Assembly: GCA_028280525.1 (NCBI GenBank) | Contig: JANQLR010000233.1 | Span: 1 to 48,495, forward strand | Reading direction: 5' to 3' | DNA length: 48,495 bases | Source of the DNA: Longimicrobiales bacterium | GTDB lineage: Bacteria; Gemmatimonadota; Gemmatimonadetes; Longimicrobiales; Gaopeijiaceae | Part shown: positions 36,716-46,157 of the stretch, piece after piece | Position numbering within the stretch: position 1 is the first letter of the stretch | Layout of the letters: each line of letters opens with the position of its first letter | The notes under the pieces: generated by a model | The model's database searches: none | Seen by the model: the letters and a program-made list of their open reading frames with translations, nothing else | What the model was told of the DNA's origin: nothing | Position numbers and translations under genes: made by a program

Positions 36716-39328
36716 TCACTCCGAGCGGAGCGCCTCCACCGGATCCACGCGGGCCGCTCGTCGGGCCGGAATCCAGGCGGCCGTAATCGCCACCGCCGCG
36801 AGGAGGAGCACCGCGGCCCCCACGGAGATGGGCTCGAAGGCGTCCACCCCGAAGAGGGTCGACTCGAGGCCCCGGCCGGCGAACCAGGCGCCGACGACCC
36901 CGACGACCCCGCCCATGGCGAGGATCGGTCCGACGCGTCCGAGCTCACTACGCAGGATCCGGGTCGCGCCCGCACCGAGCGCCGCGCGCACTCCGAGCTC
37001 CCGGGTGCGCCGGCTCACCCCGTACGCGACGACGCCATAGACGCCCAGCGCACCGAGGAGGAGGGTGACGCTGCCGGCGACGAGGGCGAGGTAGACGAGG
37101 AGCCGGGTCGGTCGGAGGGCGTTCTCCACGAAGGTGGAAACCGTCGACACGCGCGCGACCGGAACCCCGGCCTGCACCGACCGGATGGCCGCCTCGGCCT
37201 CGCCGATCGGGAGCGTCCCCCCTTCGGCCTCCACCACCGCGAACATCGTACGCCACGGCCAGTTGCGGTGCATGATGTAGGCGGCGGGAAGGAGCTCCAC
37301 GGCAGGGCCCTGTTCGCGAACGTCCTCGACCACGCCCACGATCGTGAGCCAGGGCACGCCACCGGGGGCCAGGAAGCTCTTCCCGACGGCGGACTCTCCG
37401 GGCCAGAAGCGCTCGGCCGCCGTCCGCGTGACGACCCCGAAGTCCGCCGCGCCCTCCACGTCGTGCTCCGGGCCGAGGTAGCTCCCGTCCAGCAGGCGCA
37501 TCCCGATCGCCTCCAGGTAGCCGGGGGTGACGAGGCGATGCGTGACCTCCGGGGGTCGGTCCCCCTCGGCCACCTCCCACCCCTCCGGGAAGGCGGTGAT
37601 CCGGCTGAGGCCGCCCATCATCGGGCGGCGGGAGACGAACCCCGCGTTCCGGACTCCCGGTGTCTCCTGCAGCGCCACCGTCGCCTCCCGGAAGAAGCGC
37701 TCCACGTCCTCGTCCTCCGGGTGGGAGAAGGCGGGGGCCGTGACCCGGAAGGTGAGCTGTTCCCCCGCTTCGAAGCCGGGGTCGACGGCCGCCAGCGAAG
37801 CGAGGGACCGCGCGAGGAGCAGGGTGGCCACGATCCCGACCGTCGCCAGGCCCAGCTGACCGGCGGCGAGCGTGGACTGCAGACGCCGCGTACCCCGCGA
37901 CAGCTGAGCTCCCCGGCCCCCGGACATCGCCTCCGCGGGGTCTCTACCCGCGGAGTGCAGCGCCGGACCGATCCCGGCGAGGAGAGCCGTCAGGACGGCC
38001 AGACCGGCCGCGACGATGAGGGGACGGCCGAGGACGTCGAGCCCGGACTCCGGGACGAGGTCCGGGGCGATCACCGCGACGCGGTTCTCCAGGAGCAGCG
38101 CGACTCCGACCCCCAGGAGGGACCCGGCGAGACCGAGCAGGAGCGTTTCGCTGAAGACCAGCCCGGCCGCCCGCGAACGGCCGGAGCCGAGCGCGGCGCG
38201 GACCGAGAACTCCCGCTCTCGTCCGATGGTCCGCGCGAGGACGAGGTTGGCCACGTTCGCGCACGCGACCAGGAGGATGAGTGCGGCGGCGGCGAGCGCC
38301 ATCAGGAGGGGGGGCCGCCGGTCGGCCACCCCGAGTTCGGCCCAGCCGACCGGGCGTGCACGAGCCACCTCCTCGTCCGCGAACCAGTCGGATCCCTCGG
38401 CGAGTCGCTGCGCCCAGGCCTTCTGTTCCGGTTGGAACCCGGCGACCGTCTGCCCCGGGCGCAGCCGTCCGAGGCCGGTCATGAAGTAGGAGTCGTCCCA
38501 GTCCGGGTCGGCGGGGTCGAGGGTCACGGGCGTCCACGCCTCCACGCGGCTCCCCCGAATCGGCGCGTGGTCGCTCGGCATCACCCCGATCACCCGTCGG
38601 CGCACGTGCCCCTCGCCCCCCAGCTCGATGACGCGCCCGAGCACCTCCGGGTCCGCACCGAAGCGGGCAGTCCAGAGTTCGTGCGTGAGGATCGTCACCG
38701 GCTCCGCCCCCGCCTCCGCATCCGCGGGGGTGAAGTCGCGACCCAGGAGCGGTCGGGCTCCGAGGAGTCCGAAGAGGTTGGTCGTGTGCTCCTGCGCGAA
38801 GACCTCCACCGGATCCCCACCCTCCTGTAGCGTCAGGAGCGCCGCGCTCACCCCGGCCGCGTCCTGAAGCCCGGACAGCTCCTCCTGGGCGGACCGGACC
38901 ATCTCGCGCGAGAAGAGCTGGTCCGGCCAGATCGCGACGAGTTCGTCCGGCTGATCGTACGGCAGCGTCCGCAGGAGGAAGGCGTCGACCAGCCCGAAGG
39001 CGAAGGTGTTCGCACCGATCCCCAATCCGAGGGTGACCACGACGGCCACCGTGAAGCCGGGCGTCCGGACCAGACCGCGCAGGCTCGTTCTGAAGCTCCC
39101 CATTCCCATCCCCATTCCTCCGCTGAGGGCGCGAAGTGCCGCGCCCGCTTCATCCATCCACTCCCGCACCCACGTGCGGGCGAGATCCACCATCAGCCCT
39201 GCGCGGCCCTCGCGACCCCCGTGCCGAAGGACCCACTCGGCCTCCTCCCGCATCTCCCTCCCGAAGCGCCGACGGAAGGCCGCCGGCAGGAGGTAGAGGA
39301 GGAGGGCGTAGAGACGCCGGAAGGTCAC
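36716..39328 (-). CDS. ABC transporter permease (ADOP family) with N-terminal prefix domain
   Basis: Prefix LLPAAFRRRFGREMREEAEWVLRHGG, hinge GGMGMGMGSF, MacB core RTSLRGLVRTPGFTVAVVVTLGLGIGANTFAFGLVDAFLLRTLPY, ending VDPVEALRSE. Confidence 0.9.
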   Translation of the reverse strand: MTFRRLYALLLYLLPAAFRRRFGREMREEAEWVLRHGGREGRAGLMVDLARTWVREWMDEAGAALRALSGGMGMGMGSFRTSLRGLVRTPGFTVAVVVTLGLGIGANTFAFGLVDAFLLRTLPYDQPDELVAIWPDQLFSREMVRSAQEELSGLQDAAGVSAALLTLQEGGDPVEVFAQEHTTNLFGLLGARPLLGRDFTPADAEAGAEPVTILTHELWTARFGADPEVLGRVIELGGEGHVRRRVIGVMPSDHAPIRGSRVEAWTPVTLDPADPDWDDSYFMTGLGRLRPGQTVAGFQPEQKAWAQRLAEGSDWFADEEVARARPVGWAELGVADRRPPLLMALAAAALILLVACANVANLVLARTIGREREFSVRAALGSGRSRAAGLVFSETLLLGLAGSLLGVGVALLLENRVAVIAPDLVPESGLDVLGRPLIVAAGLAVLTALLAGIGPALHSAGRDPAEAMSGGRGAQLSRGTRRLQSTLAAGQLGLATVGIVATLLLARSLASLAAVDPGFEAGEQLTFRVTAPAFSHPEDEDVERFFREATVALQETPGVRNAGFVSRRPMMGGLSRITAFPEGWEVAEGDRPPEVTHRLVTPGYLEAIGMRLLDGSYLGPEHDVEGAADFGVVTRTAAERFWPGESAVGKSFLAPGGVPWLTIVGVVEDVREQGPAVELLPAAYIMHRNWPWRTMFAVVEAEGGTLPIGEAEAAIRSVQAGVPVARVSTVSTFVENALRPTRLLVYLALVAGSVTLLLGALGVYGVVAYGVSRRTRELGVRAALGAGATRILRSELGRVGPILAMGGVVGVVGAWFAGRGLESTLFGVDAFEPISVGAAVLLLAAVAITAAWIPARRAARVDPVEALRSE

Positions 39329-39660
39329 GGCCGCCCCGTGGCGCCCAGTTCGCGGTTCGCGAGGTCGACGAGCTCCCGGAGGCGAACCGCCTCACCTTCC
39401 GCCGCTCGTCGCCCCTCCGGGGTGAGCGCGTAGAAGCGGCGGCGTCCGTCGCCGCCCTCCCCCGCCGGGGGGTCGACCTCCACGATCCACTCCCGCTGGA
39501 GCAGTCGCTTCAGCGCCCCGTAGAGCGTCCCCGGCCCCAGCTCGACCCGACCCCCCGTCCTCTCGAGGACGTCCAGCTTGATCGCGTGGCCGTGCTTCGG
39601 AGTACGTACCAGTGCGAGAAGAACGCGGAACTCGGCGGGTGGAAGGGTGGCGTCGGGCAT
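39325..39660 (-). CDS. PadR-family transcriptional regulator
   Basis: EFRVLLALVRTPKHGHAIKLDVLERTGGRVELGPGTLYGALKRLLQREWIVE; ATGA overlap with ADOP permease. Confidence 0.85.
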   Translation of the reverse strand: MPDATLPPAEFRVLLALVRTPKHGHAIKLDVLERTGGRVELGPGTLYGALKRLLQREWIVEVDPPAGEGGDGRRRFYALTPEGRRAAEGEAVRLRELVDLANRELGATGRP

Positions 39661-39676
39661 GGGGCTCTCCGGAAAC

Positions 39677-39710
39677 AATATCGTCACGCGATACTACGTT
39701 GCGCGATATT
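39677..39710 (-). promoter_or_regulatory. Repeat cluster upstream of padR (candidate autoregulatory site)
   Basis: Inverted AATATCG (39677-39683)/CGATATT (39704-39710); direct repeats CGCGATA at 39687-39693 and 39702-39708; AT-rich against high-GC background. Confidence 0.5.
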
Positions 39711-39810
39711 TATTCGCCCCCGAGCTGCCCGTCAAGCGTCAAGGCCTTCACGCGCGCTCCCTCCCTTGGTTTCTTCCGAGTCCACCCAACGATCGTCTCA
39801 GGAGTGAACC

Positions 39811-40200
39811 GTGGGCCGCCGCAATCGACAGGCGCAGGGACAGCAGCAGCAGGTGAAGGGCTTCCGACCGGGGAAGCAGCCGAAGCCGCTGACGAAGCAG
39901 CAGCTCAAGAAGCAGATGCCGAACATGTCGGCCGCGCAGGAGCGGATGGTCGACCTCTTCGCCGACAAGTCGCCGGAGGAGTCGAAGAAGGTCCTCGCGC
40001 GCTGGCGGATGATCGCCCTCGCCGTCGGGGTCTTCTTCTCGATCCTGGCCGTGATCATCGGGTCGTGGAATCTCTTCGCCGGCGGGGCCGTCGGGTTGGC
40101 GGCGGCGGTCGCCTTCTTCGCCTGGCTGCGGATGCGGGCACAACGGGGGCAGCTGGAAGAGATGGCGGACCAGATCGCGCGCGCGACCGGGAAGCGCTGA
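39811..40200 (+). CDS. Small membrane protein with basic Gln-rich N-terminus
   Basis: GTG 39811 MGRRNRQAQGQQQQVKGFRPGKQPKPLTKQQLKKQ; two hydrophobic segments. Confidence 0.6.
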   Translation: MGRRNRQAQGQQQQVKGFRPGKQPKPLTKQQLKKQMPNMSAAQERMVDLFADKSPEESKKVLARWRMIALAVGVFFSILAVIIGSWNLFAGGAVGLAAAVAFFAWLRMRAQRGQLEEMADQIARATGKR

Positions 40201-40215
40201 GGCGGCGCGGACCCC

Positions 40216-41106
40216 TCACCCCGCCTTCGACGGCGGCACCCCGAAGTAGCGTTTGAACTCCCGCGAGAACTGCGAGACGCTCCCGTAGCCCACGGCGAGC
40301 GCCGCCCGGGTGACCTGCTCCCCGCCCAGGAGGAGCTCGTGTGCCCTCAGAAGCCGCAGCCGCTTCAGGAACTGAATCGGAGACTGGCCGGTGGCCCGCC
40401 TGAAGTGGCGGTGGAGCGCCGACGGGCTGAGCCCGGCGCGGCGCGAGACCGCGGCCACGTCGACCGGCTCGGCGAGGTGGTCCTCGATGTACCGGATCGC
40501 CTGGGCTACCGGCGAGCGGGGACCGTCGAGCCCCGCCGCCTCCCGAAGGAGGTGTCCGCTCGGACCCATCAGCACCCGGTAGTGCAGCTCCCGCAGCAGG
40601 CTCGAGCCGAGGATCCCCCACTCCCGGTCGGAGCCGAGCGCGGAGACGAATCGGAGGAGCGTCCGACTGAGGTCGTCATCGACGGGGGTGGACGCCATCG
40701 CGCACATCTCCGGCCCGCGGCCCGGATCCACGGAGTCGTCCAGCTCCGCCAGGAGTGAGCGCACGATCGATGGGTCGAGTTCGACGACGATCGCGAGGAA
40801 GGGCTCGTCGACGCTCGCCTTGAGGAGCTCGCTTCGCGCCGGGACGGTCATTGGTGTGACCAGATAGTGCCCCGTGTCGTAGATGAACTCTCGCTCTCCC
40901 GGCAGCGTCGCCCGCTTCGAGCCCTGCACCACGAAGCAGAGCGTCGGCGGGTAGACGACGGGCGCGCCGGGTTGGGGCGCGGTCAGGCGCCAGAGGTGGA
41001 CCCCGGGACGCACCGTCCACCCGCCCTCGCGGGTCGGGCCGCAGATCCGCTCCGCCAGTCTCGCCGCCTCGGAGACCTCGGCGGGCAGATCGATCACCGT
41101 ACCCAT
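40216..41106 (-). CDS. AraC-family transcriptional regulator (AraC_N cupin type)
   Basis: PPTLCFVVQGSKRATLPGEREFIYDTGHYLVTPMTVPA and HTH VAAVSRRAGLSPSALHRHFRRATGQSPIQFLKRLRL...GYGSVSQFSREFKRYFG. Confidence 0.9.
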   Translation of the reverse strand: MGTVIDLPAEVSEAARLAERICGPTREGGWTVRPGVHLWRLTAPQPGAPVVYPPTLCFVVQGSKRATLPGEREFIYDTGHYLVTPMTVPARSELLKASVDEPFLAIVVELDPSIVRSLLAELDDSVDPGRGPEMCAMASTPVDDDLSRTLLRFVSALGSDREWGILGSSLLRELHYRVLMGPSGHLLREAAGLDGPRSPVAQAIRYIEDHLAEPVDVAAVSRRAGLSPSALHRHFRRATGQSPIQFLKRLRLLRAHELLLGGEQVTRAALAVGYGSVSQFSREFKRYFGVPPSKAG

Positions 41107-41240
41107 GGCAGGAATAGGCAAATATTCGATACAATCGAGCACGCCGTGCGCGCTTCGTGCTTCAATATTGCAAGAACGCGTGCCCTTCGCATCGATCGGA
41201 TCGTTCGGGCTCCTCCTCCATCCACTCCCGGATTCTTCAT

Positions 41241-41981
41241 ATGGACAAGTCTCTCACCGGCACCGTCGTCGTGATCACTGGAGCCAGCAGCGGCATCGGC
41301 GAGGCCACGGCCCGCATGCTGGCCGCCGACGGGGCCGCCGTCGTTGCGGTCGCCCGACGCAAGGAGCGCCTCGACTCGCTCGTCTCGGACATCGAGGCCG
41401 ACGGCGGTCAGGCCATCGCCATCGAGGCCGACGTCACCTCGATCGACGACATGCAGCGCGCTGCGGAGGCCGCCGTGGAGACGTACGGTCGCCTCGACGT
41501 CTGGGTGAACAACGCCGGGGTGATGCCCCTCGCACCGGTCGAGATGAACCGCCTCGACGAGTGGAACTGGATGGTCGACGTGAACATCAAGGGCGTGCTG
41601 AACGGCGTGGCCGCGGCGCAGCCGGTGATGCGCGAGCAGGGCGCCGGACAGTTCGTGAACGTGAGCTCCGTCGCGGGGCACATCGTCTTTCCCGGGGCGG
41701 CGGTCTACTGCGCGACCAAGTTCGCCGTCCGCGCCTTCGGTGAAGGGATCCGCATGGAGTCCGACGGCTCGATCCGGGTGACGAACATCAGCCCCGGCGC
41801 AATCGCGACCGAGCTCACCGACCACATCGGGGTCGCCGAGGTGAAGGAGGCGGTGAAGCCCTTCGCCGACATCGCGCTCGACGCCGACGCGATCGCGCGC
41901 GCCATTCACTACGCGGTCTCCCAGCCGGCCGACGTGGACGTGAACGAGATCATCGTCCGACCTGCGAAGCAGGCGATGTAG
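41241..41981 (+). CDS. Short-chain dehydrogenase/reductase
   Basis: VVVITGASSGIGEATARML, NNAGVMPL, YCATKFAVRAF. Confidence 0.93.
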   Translation: MDKSLTGTVVVITGASSGIGEATARMLAADGAAVVAVARRKERLDSLVSDIEADGGQAIAIEADVTSIDDMQRAAEAAVETYGRLDVWVNNAGVMPLAPVEMNRLDEWNWMVDVNIKGVLNGVAAAQPVMREQGAGQFVNVSSVAGHIVFPGAAVYCATKFAVRAFGEGIRMESDGSIRVTNISPGAIATELTDHIGVAEVKEAVKPFADIALDADAIARAIHYAVSQPADVDVNEIIVRPAKQAM

Positions 41982-42148
41982 TCCACCCCTCGCCCACGTC
42001 TCCGAGAGTCCCTCGCGACTCCGGACGACGCTCGACGCCCCGTCGACCTCTCCCGGTCGGCGGGGCGTTCGGCCTTTGCCGGGCCCTCCCCGCGGCCCGT
42101 ACCATCTCCCCCTCCCCGCGCCGTCTCTTCCCCGAAGCGAGCTCCGCC

Positions 42149-43855
42149 ATGCCCGGTCGCGCCCCCCGCCCGAGATCCCCGCTCTCCACCGCGTCGGTCC
42201 TCCTCGCCCTGGCGCCCCTCGCCCTCGGCCCGGCAATCGCCGCCGCGCAGGACGCCGACCCCCGACCGAGCACCCGCGAGGAGCTCTACGCCCTCTTCCA
42301 GGAGTGGCGCGCCTTCGAGCGAACCGACTTCATCGACGGCGTCCCCGACTACACGGAAGCCGCGATGGCCCGCCAGTTCGCGGAGCTCCCGGCGTGGAAG
42401 GAACGACTCTGGAGCTTCGACACCACCGACTGGCCGGTCGAGGCGCAGATCGACTGGCACCTCGTCCGGGCGGAGATGAACGGACTCGACTTCGATCATC
42501 GCATCCGACGGCCGTGGGCGCGGGACCCCGCCTTCTACGTGATGATGTACCCCGCCGAGTCGGACGTGCCGGCGCACGAGGGCCCGGTGATGCACGGGTG
42601 GATCGACACCTGGACGTACGACCACCCGCTCTCGGACGCCGATGCCGCGGAGCTCGCGGGCCGCTTCGCGTCGATCCCGGCCGTCCTCGAACAGGCGAAG
42701 GAGAACCTCGCGGGGAGCAACGCGCGGGACCTGTGGGAGGCCGGGATCCGCTCCTTCCGCGGGCAGGCCTCGGACATCCGCGACTACAGCATCCGCGTGC
42801 GGGGACGGAGCGACGCGCTCGACGACGCGATGGCCGGGGCGATCGCCGCATCCGAGGCCTTCGCGGAGTGGCTGGAGGTGGAGCTGGTGGGAAAGACCGG
42901 ACCCTCCGGGGTCGGGAAGGAGGCGTACTCCTGGTACATGCACAACGTGAAGCTGACGCCCTACTCGTGGGACGATCAGGTCATGATCATGCGCCGCGAG
43001 CTCGCCCGTTCGCACAGCTCGATGCTCCTGGAGGAGAACCGCAATCGGCACCTCCCGGAGCTCGAGCGGATCCGGAGCGCCGAGGAGTACGACCGCCGCC
43101 TGAATCAGTCGGTCGACATGTACATGGACTTCCTGGAGGAGGAGGAGGTCGAGACGGTCGAGCCGTGGATGGACGCCGCGCTGCGCGCGGTGAACGGCGC
43201 CTTCTTCGCCGTGCCCGAGGGTACGATCCGCAACTTCTTCTACGAGGTGATCTACCGGGATCCGGACGCCTTCCGGCCGCACATGCATCACTGGATCGAG
43301 CTCGCCCGCATGCGCGAGGATCCGCACCCGAGCCCGATCCGGGCGACGCCCTCGCTCTACAACATCTTCGACCATCGCTCCGAGGGGCTGGCGACCGGGG
43401 TCGAGGAGATGTTCATGCACCTCGGCCTCCTGGACGACAACTCGCCCCGCGCCCGCGAGCTCATCTGGATCATGCTGGCGCAGCGGGCCGCCCGGGCGAT
43501 CTCGGGCCTCATGCTGCACGGCAACGAGTTCCAGATGGAGGAGGCGGTCGAGTTCGCCGGGCGGTGGACCCCGCGGGGGTGGCTCCCGGACGGCGACCTG
43601 GTGCGCGGCGAGCAGCACCTCTACCTGCGACAGCCCGGGTACGGCACCAGCTACGTGGCCGGGAAGGTCCAGATCGAGGAGCTGATGGCGGAGGAGGCGC
43701 TCGACGCCGGGGGCGACTTCACCGTGAAGCGCTTCTTCCACGACTTCTACGCCGCCGGAGTGATCCCCACCGTCCTGGTGCGGTGGGAGATGACCGGGCT
43801 GAAGGACCCGATCCTGGAGGTCGGGGAGGTGCCACAGGAGGCGCCGTGGCGGTGA
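42149..43855 (+). CDS. DUF885-like secreted protein
   Basis: Signal peptide ...LALGPAIAAAQ; DUF885-like overall pattern and HRSEGLATGVEEM near the family EGWALYxE region. Confidence 0.55.
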   Translation: MPGRAPRPRSPLSTASVLLALAPLALGPAIAAAQDADPRPSTREELYALFQEWRAFERTDFIDGVPDYTEAAMARQFAELPAWKERLWSFDTTDWPVEAQIDWHLVRAEMNGLDFDHRIRRPWARDPAFYVMMYPAESDVPAHEGPVMHGWIDTWTYDHPLSDADAAELAGRFASIPAVLEQAKENLAGSNARDLWEAGIRSFRGQASDIRDYSIRVRGRSDALDDAMAGAIAASEAFAEWLEVELVGKTGPSGVGKEAYSWYMHNVKLTPYSWDDQVMIMRRELARSHSSMLLEENRNRHLPELERIRSAEEYDRRLNQSVDMYMDFLEEEEVETVEPWMDAALRAVNGAFFAVPEGTIRNFFYEVIYRDPDAFRPHMHHWIELARMREDPHPSPIRATPSLYNIFDHRSEGLATGVEEMFMHLGLLDDNSPRARELIWIMLAQRAARAISGLMLHGNEFQMEEAVEFAGRWTPRGWLPDGDLVRGEQHLYLRQPGYGTSYVAGKVQIEELMAEEALDAGGDFTVKRFFHDFYAAGVIPTVLVRWEMTGLKDPILEVGEVPQEAPWR

Positions 43856-43942
43856 GTTACCTTGGAGTGTCGCGGCGCCATCCGTCTTCGCGACCCGGCC
43901 CCCGAGGCTGAATCCCACCCGTCCTCATCCCCACCCCGCGCC

Positions 43943-44839
43943 ATGGTCTCCGAGATCTTCGATCCCTCCGCCTGGGCCGACGTCCCCGGCTTCGAGGAGC
44001 TGACCGACGTCACCTACCACCGCACGCACGACGGGCGGACCGTTCGCATCGCCTTCAACCGCCCGGAGAGTCGGAACGCCTTCCGCCCCCGGACCGTCGA
44101 CGAGCTCTTCCGCACGCTGGAGCACGCCCGCACCTCGTCGAAGGTCGGGTGCGTCCTCCTGACCGGGAACGGACCGTCGCCGAAGGATGGCGGGTGGGCC
44201 TTCTCCTCCGGCGGCGACCAGCGGATTCGGGGTGCGGACGGCTACAAGTACGCCGGCGACGAGGGCGAGGTCGATCCCGCGAAGCTCGGACGCCTGCACA
44301 TCCTCGAGGTCCAGCGGCTGATTCGCTTCATGCCGAAAGTCGTGATCGCGGTCGTCCCGGGGTGGGCGGCAGGAGGCGGGCACTCGCTGCACGTCGTCTG
44401 CGACCTCACGCTCGCCTCGAAGGAGCACGCCCGCTTCAAGCAGACCGACCCCGACGTCGCGTCCTTCGACAGCGGCTACGGCTCCGCCTACCTCGCGAAG
44501 ATGGTCGGACAGAAGCGGGCCCGGGAGATCTTCTTCCTCGGCTTCGACTACACGGCCGATGAGGCGATGGCGATGGGGATGGTGAACGCCGCAATCCCGC
44601 ACGCGGAGCTCGAGTCGACGGCGCTCGAGTGGGCGAAGACGATCAACGAGAAGAGCCCGACTGCGATGCGGATGCTGAAGTACGGCTTCAACCTCGTCGA
44701 CGACGGACTCGTCGGTCAGCAGCTCTTCGCCGGAGAGGCGACGCGGCTCGCGTACGGCACGGAGGAGGCCCGCGAAGGCCGGGACGCCTTCGTCGAGAAG
44801 CGCGACAAGGACTTCTCGCGCTTCCCCTGGCACTACTGA
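43943..44839 (+). CDS. menB: 1,4-dihydroxy-2-naphthoyl-CoA synthase
   Basis: VRIAFNRPESRNAFRPRTVDEL, GWAFSSGGDQRIRG, KVVIAVVPGWAAGGGHSLHVVCDLTLASKEHARFKQTDPDVASFDSGYGSAYLAKMVGQKRAREIFF. Confidence 0.93.
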   Translation: MVSEIFDPSAWADVPGFEELTDVTYHRTHDGRTVRIAFNRPESRNAFRPRTVDELFRTLEHARTSSKVGCVLLTGNGPSPKDGGWAFSSGGDQRIRGADGYKYAGDEGEVDPAKLGRLHILEVQRLIRFMPKVVIAVVPGWAAGGGHSLHVVCDLTLASKEHARFKQTDPDVASFDSGYGSAYLAKMVGQKRAREIFFLGFDYTADEAMAMGMVNAAIPHAELESTALEWAKTINEKSPTAMRMLKYGFNLVDDGLVGQQLFAGEATRLAYGTEEAREGRDAFVEKRDKDFSRFPWHY

Positions 44840-44919
44840 GTCGGCCCGACCCGACTCCCTCCCGCCCCAGCCAGCGGAACGGAACGGATCGGGCGGCCCG
44901 ACCGACGAAGGGGGGTGAG

Positions 44920-46008
44920 CTAGAGCTTCGCCAGGGGACCCCCCAGGAACATCTCGAGGTGCATGTCCACCAGTGAGGCGTCCGCAGCGATCCGGTAGCG
45001 CTTCGGGAGGTAGTCCAGGGCGCCCGACATCACCCCGAAGAGGTGGTGGATCGGCGTCGCCGTCTTCGGATACCGGTCCGACGCCCAGAGGGCGAAGAGT
45101 CCGTAGACGCACGCGAGGAGTTCGTCGTGCTCGACCTTCGCGATCTCCACGAGAAAGCGACACAGCGTCTCCGTGGTCCCGGACGGCCCCGCCCAGGTAG
45201 GCCGATCCGAGAAGCGTGCGCGCTCGGCCCACGGCGTGTCCTCGTTGACCGACCCCACGTTCTGCCGCATCGAGCTCTTGTTCAGGAAGCCGATCTCCTT
45301 GAAGCGCGAGCCCTTCGCGTCCTTGGTCCAGGCGCTGACCCACTTGAGCTGGTCGTCGAAGTAGCACGAGATGTCGTGGAGGACCTGGATGTTGGTCGCC
45401 GTCTCGAGCTTCCCGCACTGCGCGGCCCACGTGGAGTACTTCTGGAAGCCGTGGAGCTGCAGGTAGGCCCCGGCTACCATCTCGTCCGTCGGCGCCGTGA
45501 TGGCAGTGATCACCTTCGCGCAGGCACTCTGAACGAGCGCCTGGACCTTGCTGCTCTTGAGGGTGCGCATCGCCAGGAGCTCTTCGCGCCGGAGCGCCGC
45601 TCGGCTCCGGATGTGCCCGAGGATCGCGAGCACCAGATCGACCGCGTTGTCGTAGATGCGGACCTCGGCCGCGCGACCGAGCCGCGCCCGTTCCTTCCAC
45701 ACACTCTTCGAGAAGATCGGGGCGTTCGACGACCCCTTCTTCTCCCACGCCTCCCTCTCCGCCGGAGTCACCCTGCACCAGTCGAAGAGAACCCTCACGA
45801 ACTGGTGAACGGGAACTCCCGTCTCGGAGGGCGGTGCGATCGCGTAGACTGCATCGGCAACCCACATCACGACCTGCATGGACCGCGGGTCCCCACTCAT
45901 CGGGTCGGGGACCACATCGTAGTCGTCGGGCGTCCGCTTCCCCGACGAGTTCTGCCAGGCGAAATCGCTGGACGAGGTCCGCGTCAGCTTCTTCGGAAGG
46001 ATCAGCAC
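44920..46008 (-). CDS. Hypothetical protein, no recognised family (362 aa)
   Basis: Single long ORF MLILPKKLTRTSSSDFAWQNSSGKRTPDDYDV...LGGPLAKL; composition (Lys, Ser, Trp) is protein-like, unlike antisense ORFs here. Confidence 0.6.
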   Translation of the reverse strand: MLILPKKLTRTSSSDFAWQNSSGKRTPDDYDVVPDPMSGDPRSMQVVMWVADAVYAIAPPSETGVPVHQFVRVLFDWCRVTPAEREAWEKKGSSNAPIFSKSVWKERARLGRAAEVRIYDNAVDLVLAILGHIRSRAALRREELLAMRTLKSSKVQALVQSACAKVITAITAPTDEMVAGAYLQLHGFQKYSTWAAQCGKLETATNIQVLHDISCYFDDQLKWVSAWTKDAKGSRFKEIGFLNKSSMRQNVGSVNEDTPWAERARFSDRPTWAGPSGTTETLCRFLVEIAKVEHDELLACVYGLFALWASDRYPKTATPIHHLFGVMSGALDYLPKRYRIAADASLVDMHLEMFLGGPLAKL

Positions 46009-46157
46009 GGGATCACGGGGGCGGATGAGGAGTGCCAGGGCTCACCCGTGCAGTTGCCCCGACCCGTCGACCGGTTGACGTCCTGCCGGCGCCGGGGTGG
46101 AGACTGCGAGGCGGAGCCGAGCCACGAGTCGATCCGGCGCTCCCCCGGCGTACCCGG

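Noticed and set aside
34147-36786. Very long opposite-strand ORFs (e.g. 34147..36786 +, 36572..38830 +, 6455..8596 +, 26179..28119 +, 46032..48086 +, 16068..17861 -, 41909..43918 -, 43925..45865 -)
   Set aside because: Antisense shadows of well-supported genes in a high-GC genome (third-position GC removes stops). Translations are Arg/Asp/Glu/Pro-rich, low complexity, without recognisable domains.
43943-44839. Possible menaquinone biosynthesis cluster around menB
   Set aside because: No other men genes in the window; menB appears solitary.
46066-46079. Near-palindrome GTCGACCGGTTGAC upstream of the TrxR-like fusion region
   Set aside because: Imperfect, short and GC-rich; expected by chance at this composition, and it lies downstream of the 44920..46008 gene start rather than at a clear promoter.
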